Source: an uncultured Clostridia bacterium
GTDB taxonomy: Bacteria > Bacillota > Clostridia > Christensenellales > UBA1242
Assembly: GCA_937891595.1 (NCBI GenBank)
Contig: CALATF010000010.1
Span: forward strand, 1-13,106
DNA: 13,106 bases
Reading direction: 5' to 3'
Shown: positions 1 through 6,451 of the stretch, in pieces
Layout: each line of letters starts with the position of its first letter
How positions within the stretch are numbered: the stretch's first letter is position 1
Position numbers and translations under genes: made by a program
The notes under the pieces: generated by a model
Told to the model about the DNA's origin: nothing
The model's input: the letters and a program-made list of their open reading frames with translations, nothing else
Database searches by the model: none

Positions 1-648
1 ACTAGCGGTAGGTTTAGTTTTAACGTTAAAGGTGGTAGATGCGAAGCTTGTGAAGGTGACGGAGAGAAAAAAGTTGAAATGTTCTTTCTTCCAGATGTTT
101 ATGTTACATGTTCAGAGTGCAAAGGGAAACGATATAACAAAGAAACATTACAAGTAAAATATAAAGGGAAAAATATAAGTGATGTTTTAAATATGACAGT
201 TGAAGAAGCTTTAAGCTTTTTTGAAAGTATTCCATCTATTAAAAATAAAGTTCAAAGTCTTTATGATGTAGGACTTGGATATATTAAACTAGGGCAAAGC
301 GCAACTACATTAAGTGGTGGAGAAGCTCAACGTGTAAAACTTGCAAGTGAGTTGTGTAAAAGAAGTACTGGCAAAACATTGTATATTCTTGATGAACCAA
401 CTACTGGTCTTCATTCTTATGATATAAAAAAATTAATTTACATTTTAAAAAGTCTGGTAGAAAAAGGCAATTCGGTTGTTGTTATAGAACATAATTTAGA
501 TATGATTAAAGTTGCCGATTATATAATAGACCTGGGGCCAGAAGGAGGTAACAGGGGAGGACAAATAATAGCAACAGGTACCCCAGAGCAAGTTGCAAAA
601 ATTAAAGAAAGTAAAACAGGTTTATTTTTAAATAAGATATTAAACTAA
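1..648 (+). CDS. uvrA: UvrA, C-terminal part (excinuclease ABC subunit A)
   Basis: This is the last 215 residues of UvrA, the damage-sensing ATPase of nucleotide excision repair; the reading frame is open from base 1, so the gene begins outside the window. Counting from base 1, a zinc-finger pattern is formed by C14, C17, C37 and C40 (CxxC-x19-CxxC), within the typical GGRCEAC and FLPDVYV context. The second ABC ATPase half shows the signature LSGGEAQRVKLA near residue 104, Walker B YILDEPTTGLH near residue 128, and the H-loop IEH near residue 163. Full UvrA is about 940 residues, so roughly three quarters are missing to the left. It ends with TAA at 646-648. No T-rich hairpin terminator follows. 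The next gene has its own promoter, so the two are probably separate transcripts. Identity is secure from the motifs. Confidence 0.97.
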   Translation, partial: TSGRFSFNVKGGRCEACEGDGEKKVEMFFLPDVYVTCSECKGKRYNKETLQVKYKGKNISDVLNMTVEEALSFFESIPSIKNKVQSLYDVGLGYIKLGQSATTLSGGEAQRVKLASELCKRSTGKTLYILDEPTTGLHSYDIKKLIYILKSLVEKGNSVVVIEHNLDMIKVADYIIDLGPEGGNRGGQIIATGTPEQVAKIKESKTGLFLNKILN

Positions 649-668
649 AAGTTTTATTTTTTAAAAAT

Positions 669-685
669 TTACATTTTAAATGTAA
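669..685. repeat. Inverted repeat upstream of J-protein promoter
   Basis: TTACATTT and AAATGTAA flank a single T, giving 8-base arms just upstream of the -35 box at 698. No T-run follows, so it is not a convincing terminator for uvrA. It could be a protein-binding site, but AT-rich inverted repeats arise easily by chance here. Confidence 0.3.
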
Positions 686-697
686 CATTAAAAGTAA

Positions 698-726
698 TTG
701 CAAATTTTTAAAATTAATTGTATAAT
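698..726 (+). promoter_or_regulatory. Promoter of the J-domain gene (TTGCAA-17-TATAAT)
   Basis: The -35 box TTGCAA (698-703) and a perfect TATAAT -10 box (721-726) are separated by exactly 17 bases. Transcription would begin at about 731-733, on or next to the GTG start codon at 733. The message would therefore be leaderless. Confidence 0.75.
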
Positions 727-732
727 ATTGAC

Positions 733-1197
733 GTGAAGAATTTTTATGAAGTTTTAAGAGTTAGAACAAATGCCACTTCAGACCAAATTAAAAGGGCTTT
801 CATAGAATTAGTTTCAAAATATCACCCAGATGTTTACAAGGGTGATAAGCTTTATGCCGAGCGTTATACGGCTATAGTAACCGAAGCTTATTCAGTGTTA
901 AAAGACCCTGATAAACGATATGAATATGATTTAAAACATAATATTAATTCTAGACCTTCTAAAAGAGATTTAAGAAGAGAAGATGAATATATAAGACAAG
1001 AAAAAAATGAAGAAAGACGCATGTCTAGAAAAAACTATGAACAACAAATGTCTATGCGTTATTTTAAAAATACAGAAAGGAAAAAAACAAATAGGAAAGG
1101 TCTTCTTTTAAGAATTTTAACTTCTAAATTATTTTATTGTTTGCTATTTGTCTTTGGCTTGGAATTCTTAATTGTTCTATTCATTTATTCTAGATAG
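733..1197 (+). CDS. Small J-domain protein with C-terminal membrane anchor
   Basis: A 154-residue DnaJ-type co-chaperone that should stimulate a DnaK/Hsp70 ATPase. The J domain fills residues 2-68 or so: KNFYEVLRV opening, KRAFIELVSKYHPD helix II, the HPD triad at 31-33, and the helix III motif AYSVLKDPDKRYEYD. A highly charged Arg/Lys/Glu stretch (about 70-125) follows, then one hydrophobic segment (about 132-152) ending YSR. There is no Gly/Phe region, zinc finger or DnaJ C-terminal domain, so this is a class III, tail-anchored J protein that would hold its J domain in the cytoplasm. The frame extends upstream to a TTG at 718. GTG at 733 is preferred because the J domain begins right after it and a promoter -10 box lies at 721-726. 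No Shine-Dalgarno precedes either codon. Its client or membrane partner is unknown. Confidence 0.88.
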   Translation: MKNFYEVLRVRTNATSDQIKRAFIELVSKYHPDVYKGDKLYAERYTAIVTEAYSVLKDPDKRYEYDLKHNINSRPSKRDLRREDEYIRQEKNEERRMSRKNYEQQMSMRYFKNTERKKTNRKGLLLRILTSKLFYCLLFVFGLEFLIVLFIYSR

Positions 1198-1224
1198 TTT
1201 TTGAAAAGTTATTAAATAAAAAAG

Positions 1225-1250
1225 TGCTTGAATTTTTCAAGCATTTTTTT
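1225..1250 (+). terminator. Rho-independent terminator, probably bidirectional
   Basis: TGCTTGAA and TTCAAGCA form a perfect 8-base-pair stem around TTT, followed by seven T residues (1244-1250). It lies 28 bases after the J-protein stop. An A-rich run on the left side gives a T-run on the minus strand, so it can also end the convergent DUF4363 operon. Confidence 0.9.
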
Positions 1251-1368
1251 ATATTATCAAAATTATAATATATTAAAATTTATTTAAATAAAATTGATAT
1301 AATAAATAAAATTACTTATAAAATATTAGAAACATACTTCTTTGTAATTAAAATTATTAAAAATTGTA

Positions 1369-1761
1369 TCAAAGTAAATTGTTTATATTAAAGCCTATTA
1401 TATTTTTAAAGATTTGTTCATATTCTTTAATAACTGTAATATTTTCTATGGCAAGAGATATTTCATTATACTCAATGGCAATATCAATTTTGACAATGCT
1501 TTCATCAATATTTTTTATTTTTTCATAATTAGTAAAATAACATAAAACCTTTTTTGATTTATCCCAGTATGCTTTTAAATCATTATATGAATTATTAACT
1601 TTTTCATTATCTATATTTTCTTTATTTAGGTTAATGGAAGCTTCAATATTTTCTGCTTTTTGTGTTAATGTGTTTATGAAGTTTTTTGCGTATAATTCTT
1701 CAAATACAGCTATACCTATAAGAAAAGCACATATTACAATAATAGCTATAAATCTTTTCAT
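1369..1761 (-). CDS. DUF4363 family protein
   Basis: A 130-residue protein with one N-terminal hydrophobic segment (about residues 3-20, after MKR), acting as a signal anchor or uncleaved signal; the remainder would face outward. The layout matches DUF4363: MKR-hydrophobic-VFEELY, a mostly helical middle, W66 followed by KVLCYFTNYEKIKNIDESI (72-90), and a helical end. The function of this family is unknown. It is the last gene of the spoVB-DUF421-DUF4363 operon. Its ATG shares one base with the upstream TAA stop (TAATG), which suggests translational coupling; a GGAG lies about 11 bases upstream. DUF4363 and DUF421 genes are, as I recall, often neighbours in Clostridia, which supports both calls. 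It ends with TGA, the only TGA stop among the genes here. Confidence 0.8.
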   Translation of the reverse strand: MKRFIAIIVICAFLIGIAVFEELYAKNFINTLTQKAENIEASINLNKENIDNEKVNNSYNDLKAYWDKSKKVLCYFTNYEKIKNIDESIVKIDIAIEYNEISLAIENITVIKEYEQIFKNIIGFNINNLL

Positions 1762-2474
1762 TAGTTATTATTCTCCATATTTATATTTATTGTTTTACAA
1801 TCTTTATTTTTTTCCTGTAAAAATACTTTTCCATTACCGTTAGCAGCTAATATTAAAATATCATTTATTTTTTTTATTTTTTCTTTTTTTAAAAGGTTTT
1901 TAATAAATTCAAAGTCTAGACCTAAATATTCTATATTTTCATCTAATATTTTTCCGTCATTAATTAACACAACGTCTAAGCAACTTTCGTCTGCCTTAAT
2001 ATTCATATCTTGATTGCATACAGGTTGATTATTTGATTTTAGTAAAACGCTTATATTTCCATTTGTTTCAACAATAGCATAGGCTACATTCTCAATATTA
2101 AAGCATTGACTTATGCGTAAGCCCTCTGTTAAATCGTTTAGAGTCATGTTTAATTTTTTTAACGCAACATAATCTATGCCTTTAGGTGTAATAACTATTA
2201 CTGGTTTACCATTTAAAAGTTTTCTAAAGATAATACTTTTTCTATTTAAAAATGTAAAAAAGTGGTGTGTTACTACAAGCGTTAATAAAGGAACAACTCC
2301 AAATACTATGGGTATAGTAGAGTCCGATATAGGGACGCATGCTAAATCTGCTATAATTAAAGTTACAACTAACTCAAAGGGTTGCATATCTCCGATTTGT
2401 CTTTTTCCCATAATTCTAATTGCAAATAAAACTACACAGTATACTATGGCAGATCTTAATATTAAAGTAATCAT
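1761..2474 (-). CDS. DUF421 membrane protein (YetF/YrbG type)
   Basis: A 237-residue DUF421 protein. Three hydrophobic segments lie at about residues 4-21, 34-50 and 54-76. Between them is the hallmark IRIMGKRQIGDMQPFELVV (19-37) and LIIADLACVPISD (39-51). The cytoplasmic domain follows, with LNGKPVIVI (87-95), LTEGLR (115-120) and YAIVETNGNISVLLK (132-146). Molecular function is not established for the family; the related B. subtilis YetF has been tied to spore membranes. The gene sits 40 bases downstream of the spoVB-like gene and overlaps DUF4363 by one base. I recall that B. subtilis also keeps a DUF421 gene (yrbG) near spoVB, so this linkage looks conserved. No clear Shine-Dalgarno precedes the ATG, but the start matches the family's N-terminus. 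Confidence 0.88.
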   Translation of the reverse strand: MITLILRSAIVYCVVLFAIRIMGKRQIGDMQPFELVVTLIIADLACVPISDSTIPIVFGVVPLLTLVVTHHFFTFLNRKSIIFRKLLNGKPVIVITPKGIDYVALKKLNMTLNDLTEGLRISQCFNIENVAYAIVETNGNISVLLKSNNQPVCNQDMNIKADESCLDVVLINDGKILDENIEYLGLDFEFIKNLLKKEKIKKINDILILAANGNGKVFLQEKNKDCKTININMENNN

Positions 2475-2514
2475 ACTATTAGTTTTTATAAATTGTAAGG
2501 TAATTATTCATGGT

Positions 2515-4053
2515 TTATTTAGTTTTAAGTTTTTTAACATTATTAGAAAAACTTTTTTTACTTATAATTGCTTTAAGGTTTATAAAAGAAAAGTTATATA
2601 CGTTAAAAATTAACGCAAATACAAAATAAAAAATTAAGCTAATTACACATGAAAACCCTAGACTAAAGAATAAAGACATGAATTTATTAAAAATTCCAAA
2701 ACACCATTTAGCCATTAAAACTGTAGGAACAGAACAAATTATAAGTTTTACAATGTAACTAAAATTAAAAAAGTTGTCGTTTAAGTTTTTATTTAACATT
2801 AAAATATTTAAAATAGATGCAATAGTTAAACATAATCCCATTCCCCAAACTAAAGATAAAATACCTAAAAATTTGGTTAAAAATACAATACAAAAAATTA
2901 ATACAAGGCTTCCTATACCATAATTAATAAAACCTTTAATTTCCAAGTTAAGGGCGTTTAAACAACTTACAGTTAAACCGCTTAAACATATAGGGATTAC
3001 TAGCCAGCTAGCATATGTTAAAAAATAACCTGATTCTGCATTGCTATAAACAAAAATACCTATTTGATTTCCTAATGAAAAAAACAAGCAAACAAAAACA
3101 AAAGCAATAAAAAGTGAAAACTTAACTGAAAAATTTATTTTTGATTTTATTTCACAAATGTTTTTTGTAGATAGTGCAGAAGATAAATCTGGAATCAAAG
3201 TCATAGATAGCGAGCCTATAATAGTAGAAGGAATGTATAGTAAAGGAAAAGTCATTCCCATAGCAACACCGAAAACACTAAGTGCTTGCTCGTTTGTGTA
3301 TCCTATAGAAGCTAACCTAAGAGGAATGATAATTGATATTATAGGAGTTAATAAACTAGAAATTACTCTAACTAGGGTAATAGGTATACTTGCTTTTAAT
3401 AAGGGTTTAACTTGCCCTTTTGGTTTTGTGAATTTTCCGCCTATTTTAAAATAGAAAAATAATACAAGTAGGGAAGATATTAAACATGAAATAACTAAAG
3501 AGTAGCTGGCAATTACAGCCCCGTCAAATGTTGAATAGAATAATGCAAATAGAACAACACACACAATAACTCTTATTAACTGTTCTAAAAATTCAGTTAA
3601 GCTTACTATAAAGTATTTTTTATGTCCCCAAATATTGCCTCGCAATATACTATACACGCTAGAAAAAACTAATGCCGGTAATAATGTTATAAGAATATTA
3701 ATACATCTCTTATCAGTAAAGAGTAAACTAAATAAACTTTTAAAGATTAACACTATTGAGCATAATACTATGGCAGTTATAATGCCAACAATTAAAGCGG
3801 TAGTAACTAATGAAAATTCGTTTTTCTTTTCGTTATTAGCTTCAAATTTAGATGTCATTTTGCTAGCTACAAGCGGTAACCCGCTAGATATAAATGTTTC
3901 GAGAACCATAAATATAGAAAAAGATATTTGGTATATGCCTAAGCCTTCTGCACCTATTAATCGTGATAAAAAAATTCTAAAAATAAAACCTAATGCTCTT
4001 GTAAGAACAGAAAAGGAAGTTAATATAGCAATAGCTTTAAATAATTTTTTCAA
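2515..4053 (-). CDS. spoVB: SpoVB-like polysaccharide/lipid flippase (MOP superfamily)
   Basis: A 512-residue polytopic membrane protein, close to the usual size of SpoVB/YtgP proteins, with hydrophobic segments throughout consistent with about 14 helices. Diagnostic stretches are FRIFLSRLIGAEGLGIYQ (25-42), SSGLPLVASKM (56-66) and RGNIWGHKKYFIVSLTEF (138-155). The family flips lipid-linked cell-wall precursors; SpoVB proper is needed for spore cortex synthesis in Bacillus. Sequence alone cannot separate a sporulation role from a general envelope role. The start is TTG at 4053-4051, supported by AAGGA nine bases upstream (4067-4063) and an N-terminus typical of the family; no ATG lies between. 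It is the first gene of the operon with DUF421 and DUF4363, and it is divergent from the LysM gene. Confidence 0.9.
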   Translation of the reverse strand: MKKLFKAIAILTSFSVLTRALGFIFRIFLSRLIGAEGLGIYQISFSIFMVLETFISSGLPLVASKMTSKFEANNEKKNEFSLVTTALIVGIITAIVLCSIVLIFKSLFSLLFTDKRCINILITLLPALVFSSVYSILRGNIWGHKKYFIVSLTEFLEQLIRVIVCVVLFALFYSTFDGAVIASYSLVISCLISSLLVLFFYFKIGGKFTKPKGQVKPLLKASIPITLVRVISSLLTPIISIIIPLRLASIGYTNEQALSVFGVAMGMTFPLLYIPSTIIGSLSMTLIPDLSSALSTKNICEIKSKINFSVKFSLFIAFVFVCLFFSLGNQIGIFVYSNAESGYFLTYASWLVIPICLSGLTVSCLNALNLEIKGFINYGIGSLVLIFCIVFLTKFLGILSLVWGMGLCLTIASILNILMLNKNLNDNFFNFSYIVKLIICSVPTVLMAKWCFGIFNKFMSLFFSLGFSCVISLIFYFVFALIFNVYNFSFINLKAIISKKSFSNNVKKLKTK

Positions 4054-4099
4054 TTTTATAATTCCTTTTTTTAAATATAAAGAAAAAATGTAACAAATT

Positions 4100-4128
4100 T
4101 TTTCTAATTTATATATATTTATTATAAT
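4100..4128 (+). promoter_or_regulatory. Possible promoter of the LysM gene (perfect -10, weak -35)
   Basis: A perfect TATAAT lies at 4123-4128; 17 bases upstream is TTTTCT (4100-4105), a poor -35 box. It overlaps the divergent spoVB promoter, so the two polymerases would compete for the same site. Confidence 0.4.
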
Positions 4129-4136
4129 CTTGTCGA
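4108..4136 (-). promoter_or_regulatory. Promoter of the spoVB operon (TCGACA-17-TATAAA)
   Basis: Read on the minus strand, TCGACA (4136-4131) and TATAAA (4113-4108) are 17 bases apart, each one base off consensus. Transcription would start near 4101, giving a leader of about 48 bases before the TTG start at 4053. Confidence 0.6.
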
Positions 4137-4163
4137 AGTAATGATAAAAAAAAGGACAAATTT

Positions 4164-4472
4164 ATGCAAAATAGTATAATTACATTTTTAGAAGGTTATT
4201 TAGAAAAAAATGTTATAGTTTGTAAAGAAAACATTACTTTTAATGATTTTTCAAAAAAAATCAATATTCCCATTGACAAAATTTTATGCGAAAATAAAAA
4301 TATTAAAAAAGGCGATATAGTAATTATTCCAAATAAATCATATATAAGTTATGTTGTAAAACCAGCAGATACAATAAAGTTAATTGCTCAAAAATTTAAT
4401 GTTAGTGAAGATTACATTGTAGAATTAAATAACATAAAGCAAATATTTGTTGGACAACAGTTGATCATATAG
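4164..4472 (+). CDS. Small LysM-domain protein
   Basis: A 102-residue protein made almost entirely of LysM-type units, which bind N-acetylglucosamine-containing glycans such as peptidoglycan. The clear LysM is at residues 61-102: ISYVVKPADTIKLIAQKFNV, then the EDYIVELNNI helix, then the FVGQQLII strand. Residues 22-56 look like a second, degenerate LysM (ITFNDFSKKINIPIDKIL, then IKKGDIVIIP). There is no signal peptide or membrane segment, so it is either cytoplasmic, released by lysis, or placed on the spore or mother-cell side of an envelope, as with LysM proteins of the spore coat. The start is supported by AAAGGA (4151-4156) seven bases before ATG. It is divergent from the spoVB operon, which fits an envelope or sporulation theme but does not prove it. 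Confidence 0.82.
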   Translation: MQNSIITFLEGYLEKNVIVCKENITFNDFSKKINIPIDKILCENKNIKKGDIVIIPNKSYISYVVKPADTIKLIAQKFNVSEDYIVELNNIKQIFVGQQLII

Positions 4473-4501
4473 TTGCCAAAATTTATCAAAACATTTATAC
4501 T
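4473..4501 (+). promoter_or_regulatory. Promoter of the two-domain GNAT-like gene (TTGCCA-17-TATACT)
   Basis: TTGCCA (4473-4478) begins on the base after the LysM stop codon, and TATACT (4496-4501) follows after 17 bases. Both boxes match consensus at five of six positions. The start site would be near 4508, giving a short leader that carries the AAGGGG ribosome site. Confidence 0.65.
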
Positions 4502-4528
4502 TATTAGGTATTAAACTAAGGGGATAAT

Positions 4529-5653
4529 ATGATTGAGATAAAAGAAGTTAAAACAAAAAAAGATATTAAGGCTTTTGTTAAATTTCCACACGATTTATAT
4601 AAAGGAAATAAAAATTATGTTCCTTTTTTAAATATAGATGAAATTAATAAATTTGATGAAAAGAAAAATGAATCTTATGAAGATTGTATAGTTAAATGTT
4701 TTTTAGCATACAGAGATAATAAAATAGTTGGTAGAATAGCTGGCATTATACAAAAATTATATAACCAAAAAGTAAATGAAAAGAGGGTTAGATTTTCTAG
4801 GTTTGATTGTATTAATGATGAAGAAGTTTCAAATGCTCTTTTTTCAACTGTAGAAAAATGGGCTAAAGATCAAGGAATGGAAATTATTCACGGTCCTATG
4901 GGATATAACGATTTGGATAGGGAAGGTTTGTTAATTGAAGGTTTTGACCAAATGTCAACTTTCGAAGAACAATATAATCATCCATATTACGCAGAACTTA
5001 TTGAAAAATACGGTTTTAAGAAAGAAGTTGACTGGTTAGAATATAGAATATTTAAGCCAAAAGAAGGAAATGAAAGAGTTAGCAGAATAGCTGAAGCAGT
5101 TGCTAAAAGATATAAACTTAGGTTATTAAAACCAAAAAGTATTAAGTCTTTTGTAAAAGAATACAGAGATCAATTCTTTGATACTTTAGATGCTGCATAT
5201 TCGCATCTATATGGAGTAGTCCCTTTTACCGACAAACTTAAAGATTCTTTAATAGATCAATTTGGGTTAATTTTAAATAAAGATTATCTTTTAGGTATAG
5301 TTAATGAGGATAATAAATTAGTAGGCTTTGGTTTAGTTTTTCCATCATTATCTGAATCTGTAAACAAAAGTAAAGGAAAGTTGTTTCCTTTTGGCATTTT
5401 TAGAATGTTAAAACAAATTAAAAAACCAAAAAGTATAGATTTGGGGTTGATTGCTATTAGGCCTGAATATCAAAATAAAGGCGTAAATGCTATGATTTTA
5501 TCTGTTTTAATACAAGGCATGATAGAAAGAAATTTAGAATATGCTGAAACAAATTTAATGCTAGAAGATAACAATAAAATTCAATCTCAATGGGAAATAT
5601 TTGATTACATACAACATAAAAGACGTAGAAGCTATGTTAAAGAAATAAAGTAA
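4529..5653 (+). CDS. Two-domain GNAT-like protein (YghO-type family)
   Basis: A 374-residue protein of a widespread family of about 370-390 residues annotated as YghO-like or GNAT-like; its substrate is unknown. The N-terminal half carries FPHDLYKGNKNYVPFL (19-34), FLAYRDNKIVGRIAGII (58-74) and the conserved block HGPMGYNDLDREGLLIEGFD (121-140), followed by YNHPYYAELIEKYGFKKEVD (149-168). The C-terminal half shows a GNAT fold pattern: GFGLVFPSLS (266-275), then DLGLIAIRPEYQNKGVNAMI (304-323), where QNKGVN resembles the acetyl-CoA pyrophosphate loop. No signal peptide or membrane segment is present. The start is well supported by AAGGGG at 4518-4523, and the gene has its own promoter and terminator. 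Acetyltransferase activity is an inference from the fold. Confidence 0.85.
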   Translation: MIEIKEVKTKKDIKAFVKFPHDLYKGNKNYVPFLNIDEINKFDEKKNESYEDCIVKCFLAYRDNKIVGRIAGIIQKLYNQKVNEKRVRFSRFDCINDEEVSNALFSTVEKWAKDQGMEIIHGPMGYNDLDREGLLIEGFDQMSTFEEQYNHPYYAELIEKYGFKKEVDWLEYRIFKPKEGNERVSRIAEAVAKRYKLRLLKPKSIKSFVKEYRDQFFDTLDAAYSHLYGVVPFTDKLKDSLIDQFGLILNKDYLLGIVNEDNKLVGFGLVFPSLSESVNKSKGKLFPFGIFRMLKQIKKPKSIDLGLIAIRPEYQNKGVNAMILSVLIQGMIERNLEYAETNLMLEDNNKIQSQWEIFDYIQHKRRRSYVKEIK

Positions 5654-5664
5654 AATAAAAAAAT

Positions 5665-5693
5665 AACAGGATGGTGAAGCCTGTTGTTTTTTT
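5665..5693 (+). terminator. Rho-independent terminator after the two-domain GNAT-like gene
   Basis: AACAGG (5665-5670) pairs with CCTGTT (5680-5685) around a 9-base loop. The stem can extend through a T-G wobble into flanking A and T runs (5687-5693 is all T). It begins 12 bases after the stop codon. Confidence 0.8.
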
Positions 5694-5707
5694 GTTTAGC
5701 TTAAGGA

Positions 5708-5722
5708 AAACATGCTATGTTT
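5708..5722. repeat. Short inverted repeat in intergenic region
   Basis: AAACAT and ATGTTT flank GCT, giving 6-base arms. A second ATGTT follows at 5726-5730. It lies about 140 bases upstream of the GNAT start. No function is apparent. Confidence 0.25.
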
Positions 5723-5760
5723 ACTATGTTAGATTTTTATTTGGGTTAGATGTAAATCTC

Positions 5761-5789
5761 TTGTATGTAAAGCGCGTTATGCATAATAT
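5761..5789 (+). promoter_or_regulatory. Weak candidate promoter for the GNAT gene, with palindrome
   Basis: TTGTAT (5761-5766), 17 bases, then TAATAT (5784-5789); each box matches consensus at four positions. The perfect 10-base palindrome TTATGCATAA (5777-5786) overlaps the -10 region and could be an operator. No better promoter was found in the 209-base gap upstream of this gene. Confidence 0.3.
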
Positions 5790-5862
5790 AGAAAAAAGAT
5801 ATAAAATTTTAAAGACAAACTTACATATTGTGTGTTATCCTTAAATTGAAGGAAAATTTTTT

Positions 5863-6348
5863 ATGTTTAATTACAGAATTGCAACTGAAGAAGATTTATA
5901 TAAGATTTGGGATAAAGATATTTCTAGAAATAAAGGCAAAGATTGTTGGGTTCGATGGAAAGAACAATATATTGAATATAATAATACTGGCAAAGCAACA
6001 ACTTTTGTTGTTTTAGATAACAATGAACCAGTTGGTCAAATAACATTGTTGTTTTCTCCCGATTGTTCTGCAGTTAAAAACAAACCTTTGCTTTGTGATG
6101 GTAAAAATGTAGCAAATATGAATGCTTTTAGAATTGAGAAAAAATATGAAAGGCAAGGGCATATTTCGAAACTAGTAAAAATGGCTGAACATTATGCTAA
6201 AGAAAGAGGTTTTTCATACTTGACTATAGGTAGTGAGGCAAAGGAAAGTCGTAATTTGTCTATTTATCTGCATTTTGGTTACACTGAATTTATTATAAGT
6301 TATATAGAAGATGACAAACTTATATTATATTATGGCAAAAAAATTTAA
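5863..6348 (+). CDS. GNAT family N-acetyltransferase
   Basis: A 161-residue single-domain GNAT protein that should transfer an acetyl group from acetyl-CoA to an amine; the substrate cannot be told. It shows FVVLDNNEPVGQITLLFS (48-65, strands 2-3), NMNAFRIEKKYERQGHISKL (85-104, strand 4 and the acetyl-CoA loop), AEHYAKERGFSYLTIGSEA (108-126) and SRNLSIYLHFGYTEF (129-143), the usual motif B. In the Q/RxxGxG/A loop, the last position is Ile in RQGHI, a modest deviation that is common in diverged members. GAAGGA at 5848-5853, nine bases before the ATG, supports the start. The gene stands alone between two hairpin terminators. An overlapping frame beginning at 5828 is not a gene. Confidence 0.9.
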   Translation: MFNYRIATEEDLYKIWDKDISRNKGKDCWVRWKEQYIEYNNTGKATTFVVLDNNEPVGQITLLFSPDCSAVKNKPLLCDGKNVANMNAFRIEKKYERQGHISKLVKMAEHYAKERGFSYLTIGSEAKESRNLSIYLHFGYTEFIISYIEDDKLILYYGKKI

Positions 6349-6362
6349 TTTACTATTTTATC

Positions 6363-6406
6363 AAAACAAAAAAAACTAAACCTAAAACGATTTAGTTTTT
6401 TTGTTT
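6363..6406. terminator. Bidirectional terminator between convergent genes
   Basis: AAAAAAACTAAA (6369-6380) pairs with TTTAGTTTTTTT (6391-6402) around a 10-base loop, and the flanking A and T runs provide a T tract on either strand. It serves the GNAT gene on the plus strand and the large surface-protein gene on the minus strand. Confidence 0.85.
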
Positions 6407-6451
6407 TATAACTATTTATTAGTTTTAAAAGCTATGACTAATTAATGTTTT

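Noticed and set aside
718..732. TTG 718 as the start of the J-domain protein.
   Set aside because: It lies upstream of and overlaps the TATAAT box, adds five residues before the J domain, and has no ribosome site. GTG 733 is better.
649..732. CIRCE or other heat-shock operator upstream of the J-domain gene.
   Set aside because: The inverted repeat at 669-685 does not match the CIRCE arms TTAGCACTC/GAGTGCTAA.
1279..1292. Perfect 14-base palindrome TTTATTTAAATAAA between convergent genes.
   Set aside because: It contains only A and T in a very AT-rich stretch, so chance is a sufficient explanation.
2475..2490. Possible short-leader promoter (TATAAA) ten bases before the DUF421 ATG.
   Set aside because: No matching -35 box lies 16-18 bases upstream, and the gene sits 40 bases behind spoVB in an operon.
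2176..2613. Plus-strand frames at 1634, 2176, 3158 and 3635 opposite the spoVB operon.
   Set aside because: They lie antisense to well-recognised membrane proteins, have no ribosome sites and no family resemblance.
5828..6016. Plus-strand 62-residue frame overlapping the GNAT gene.
   Set aside because: It runs in another frame of the GNAT gene with no ribosome site; the GNAT motifs fix the true frame.
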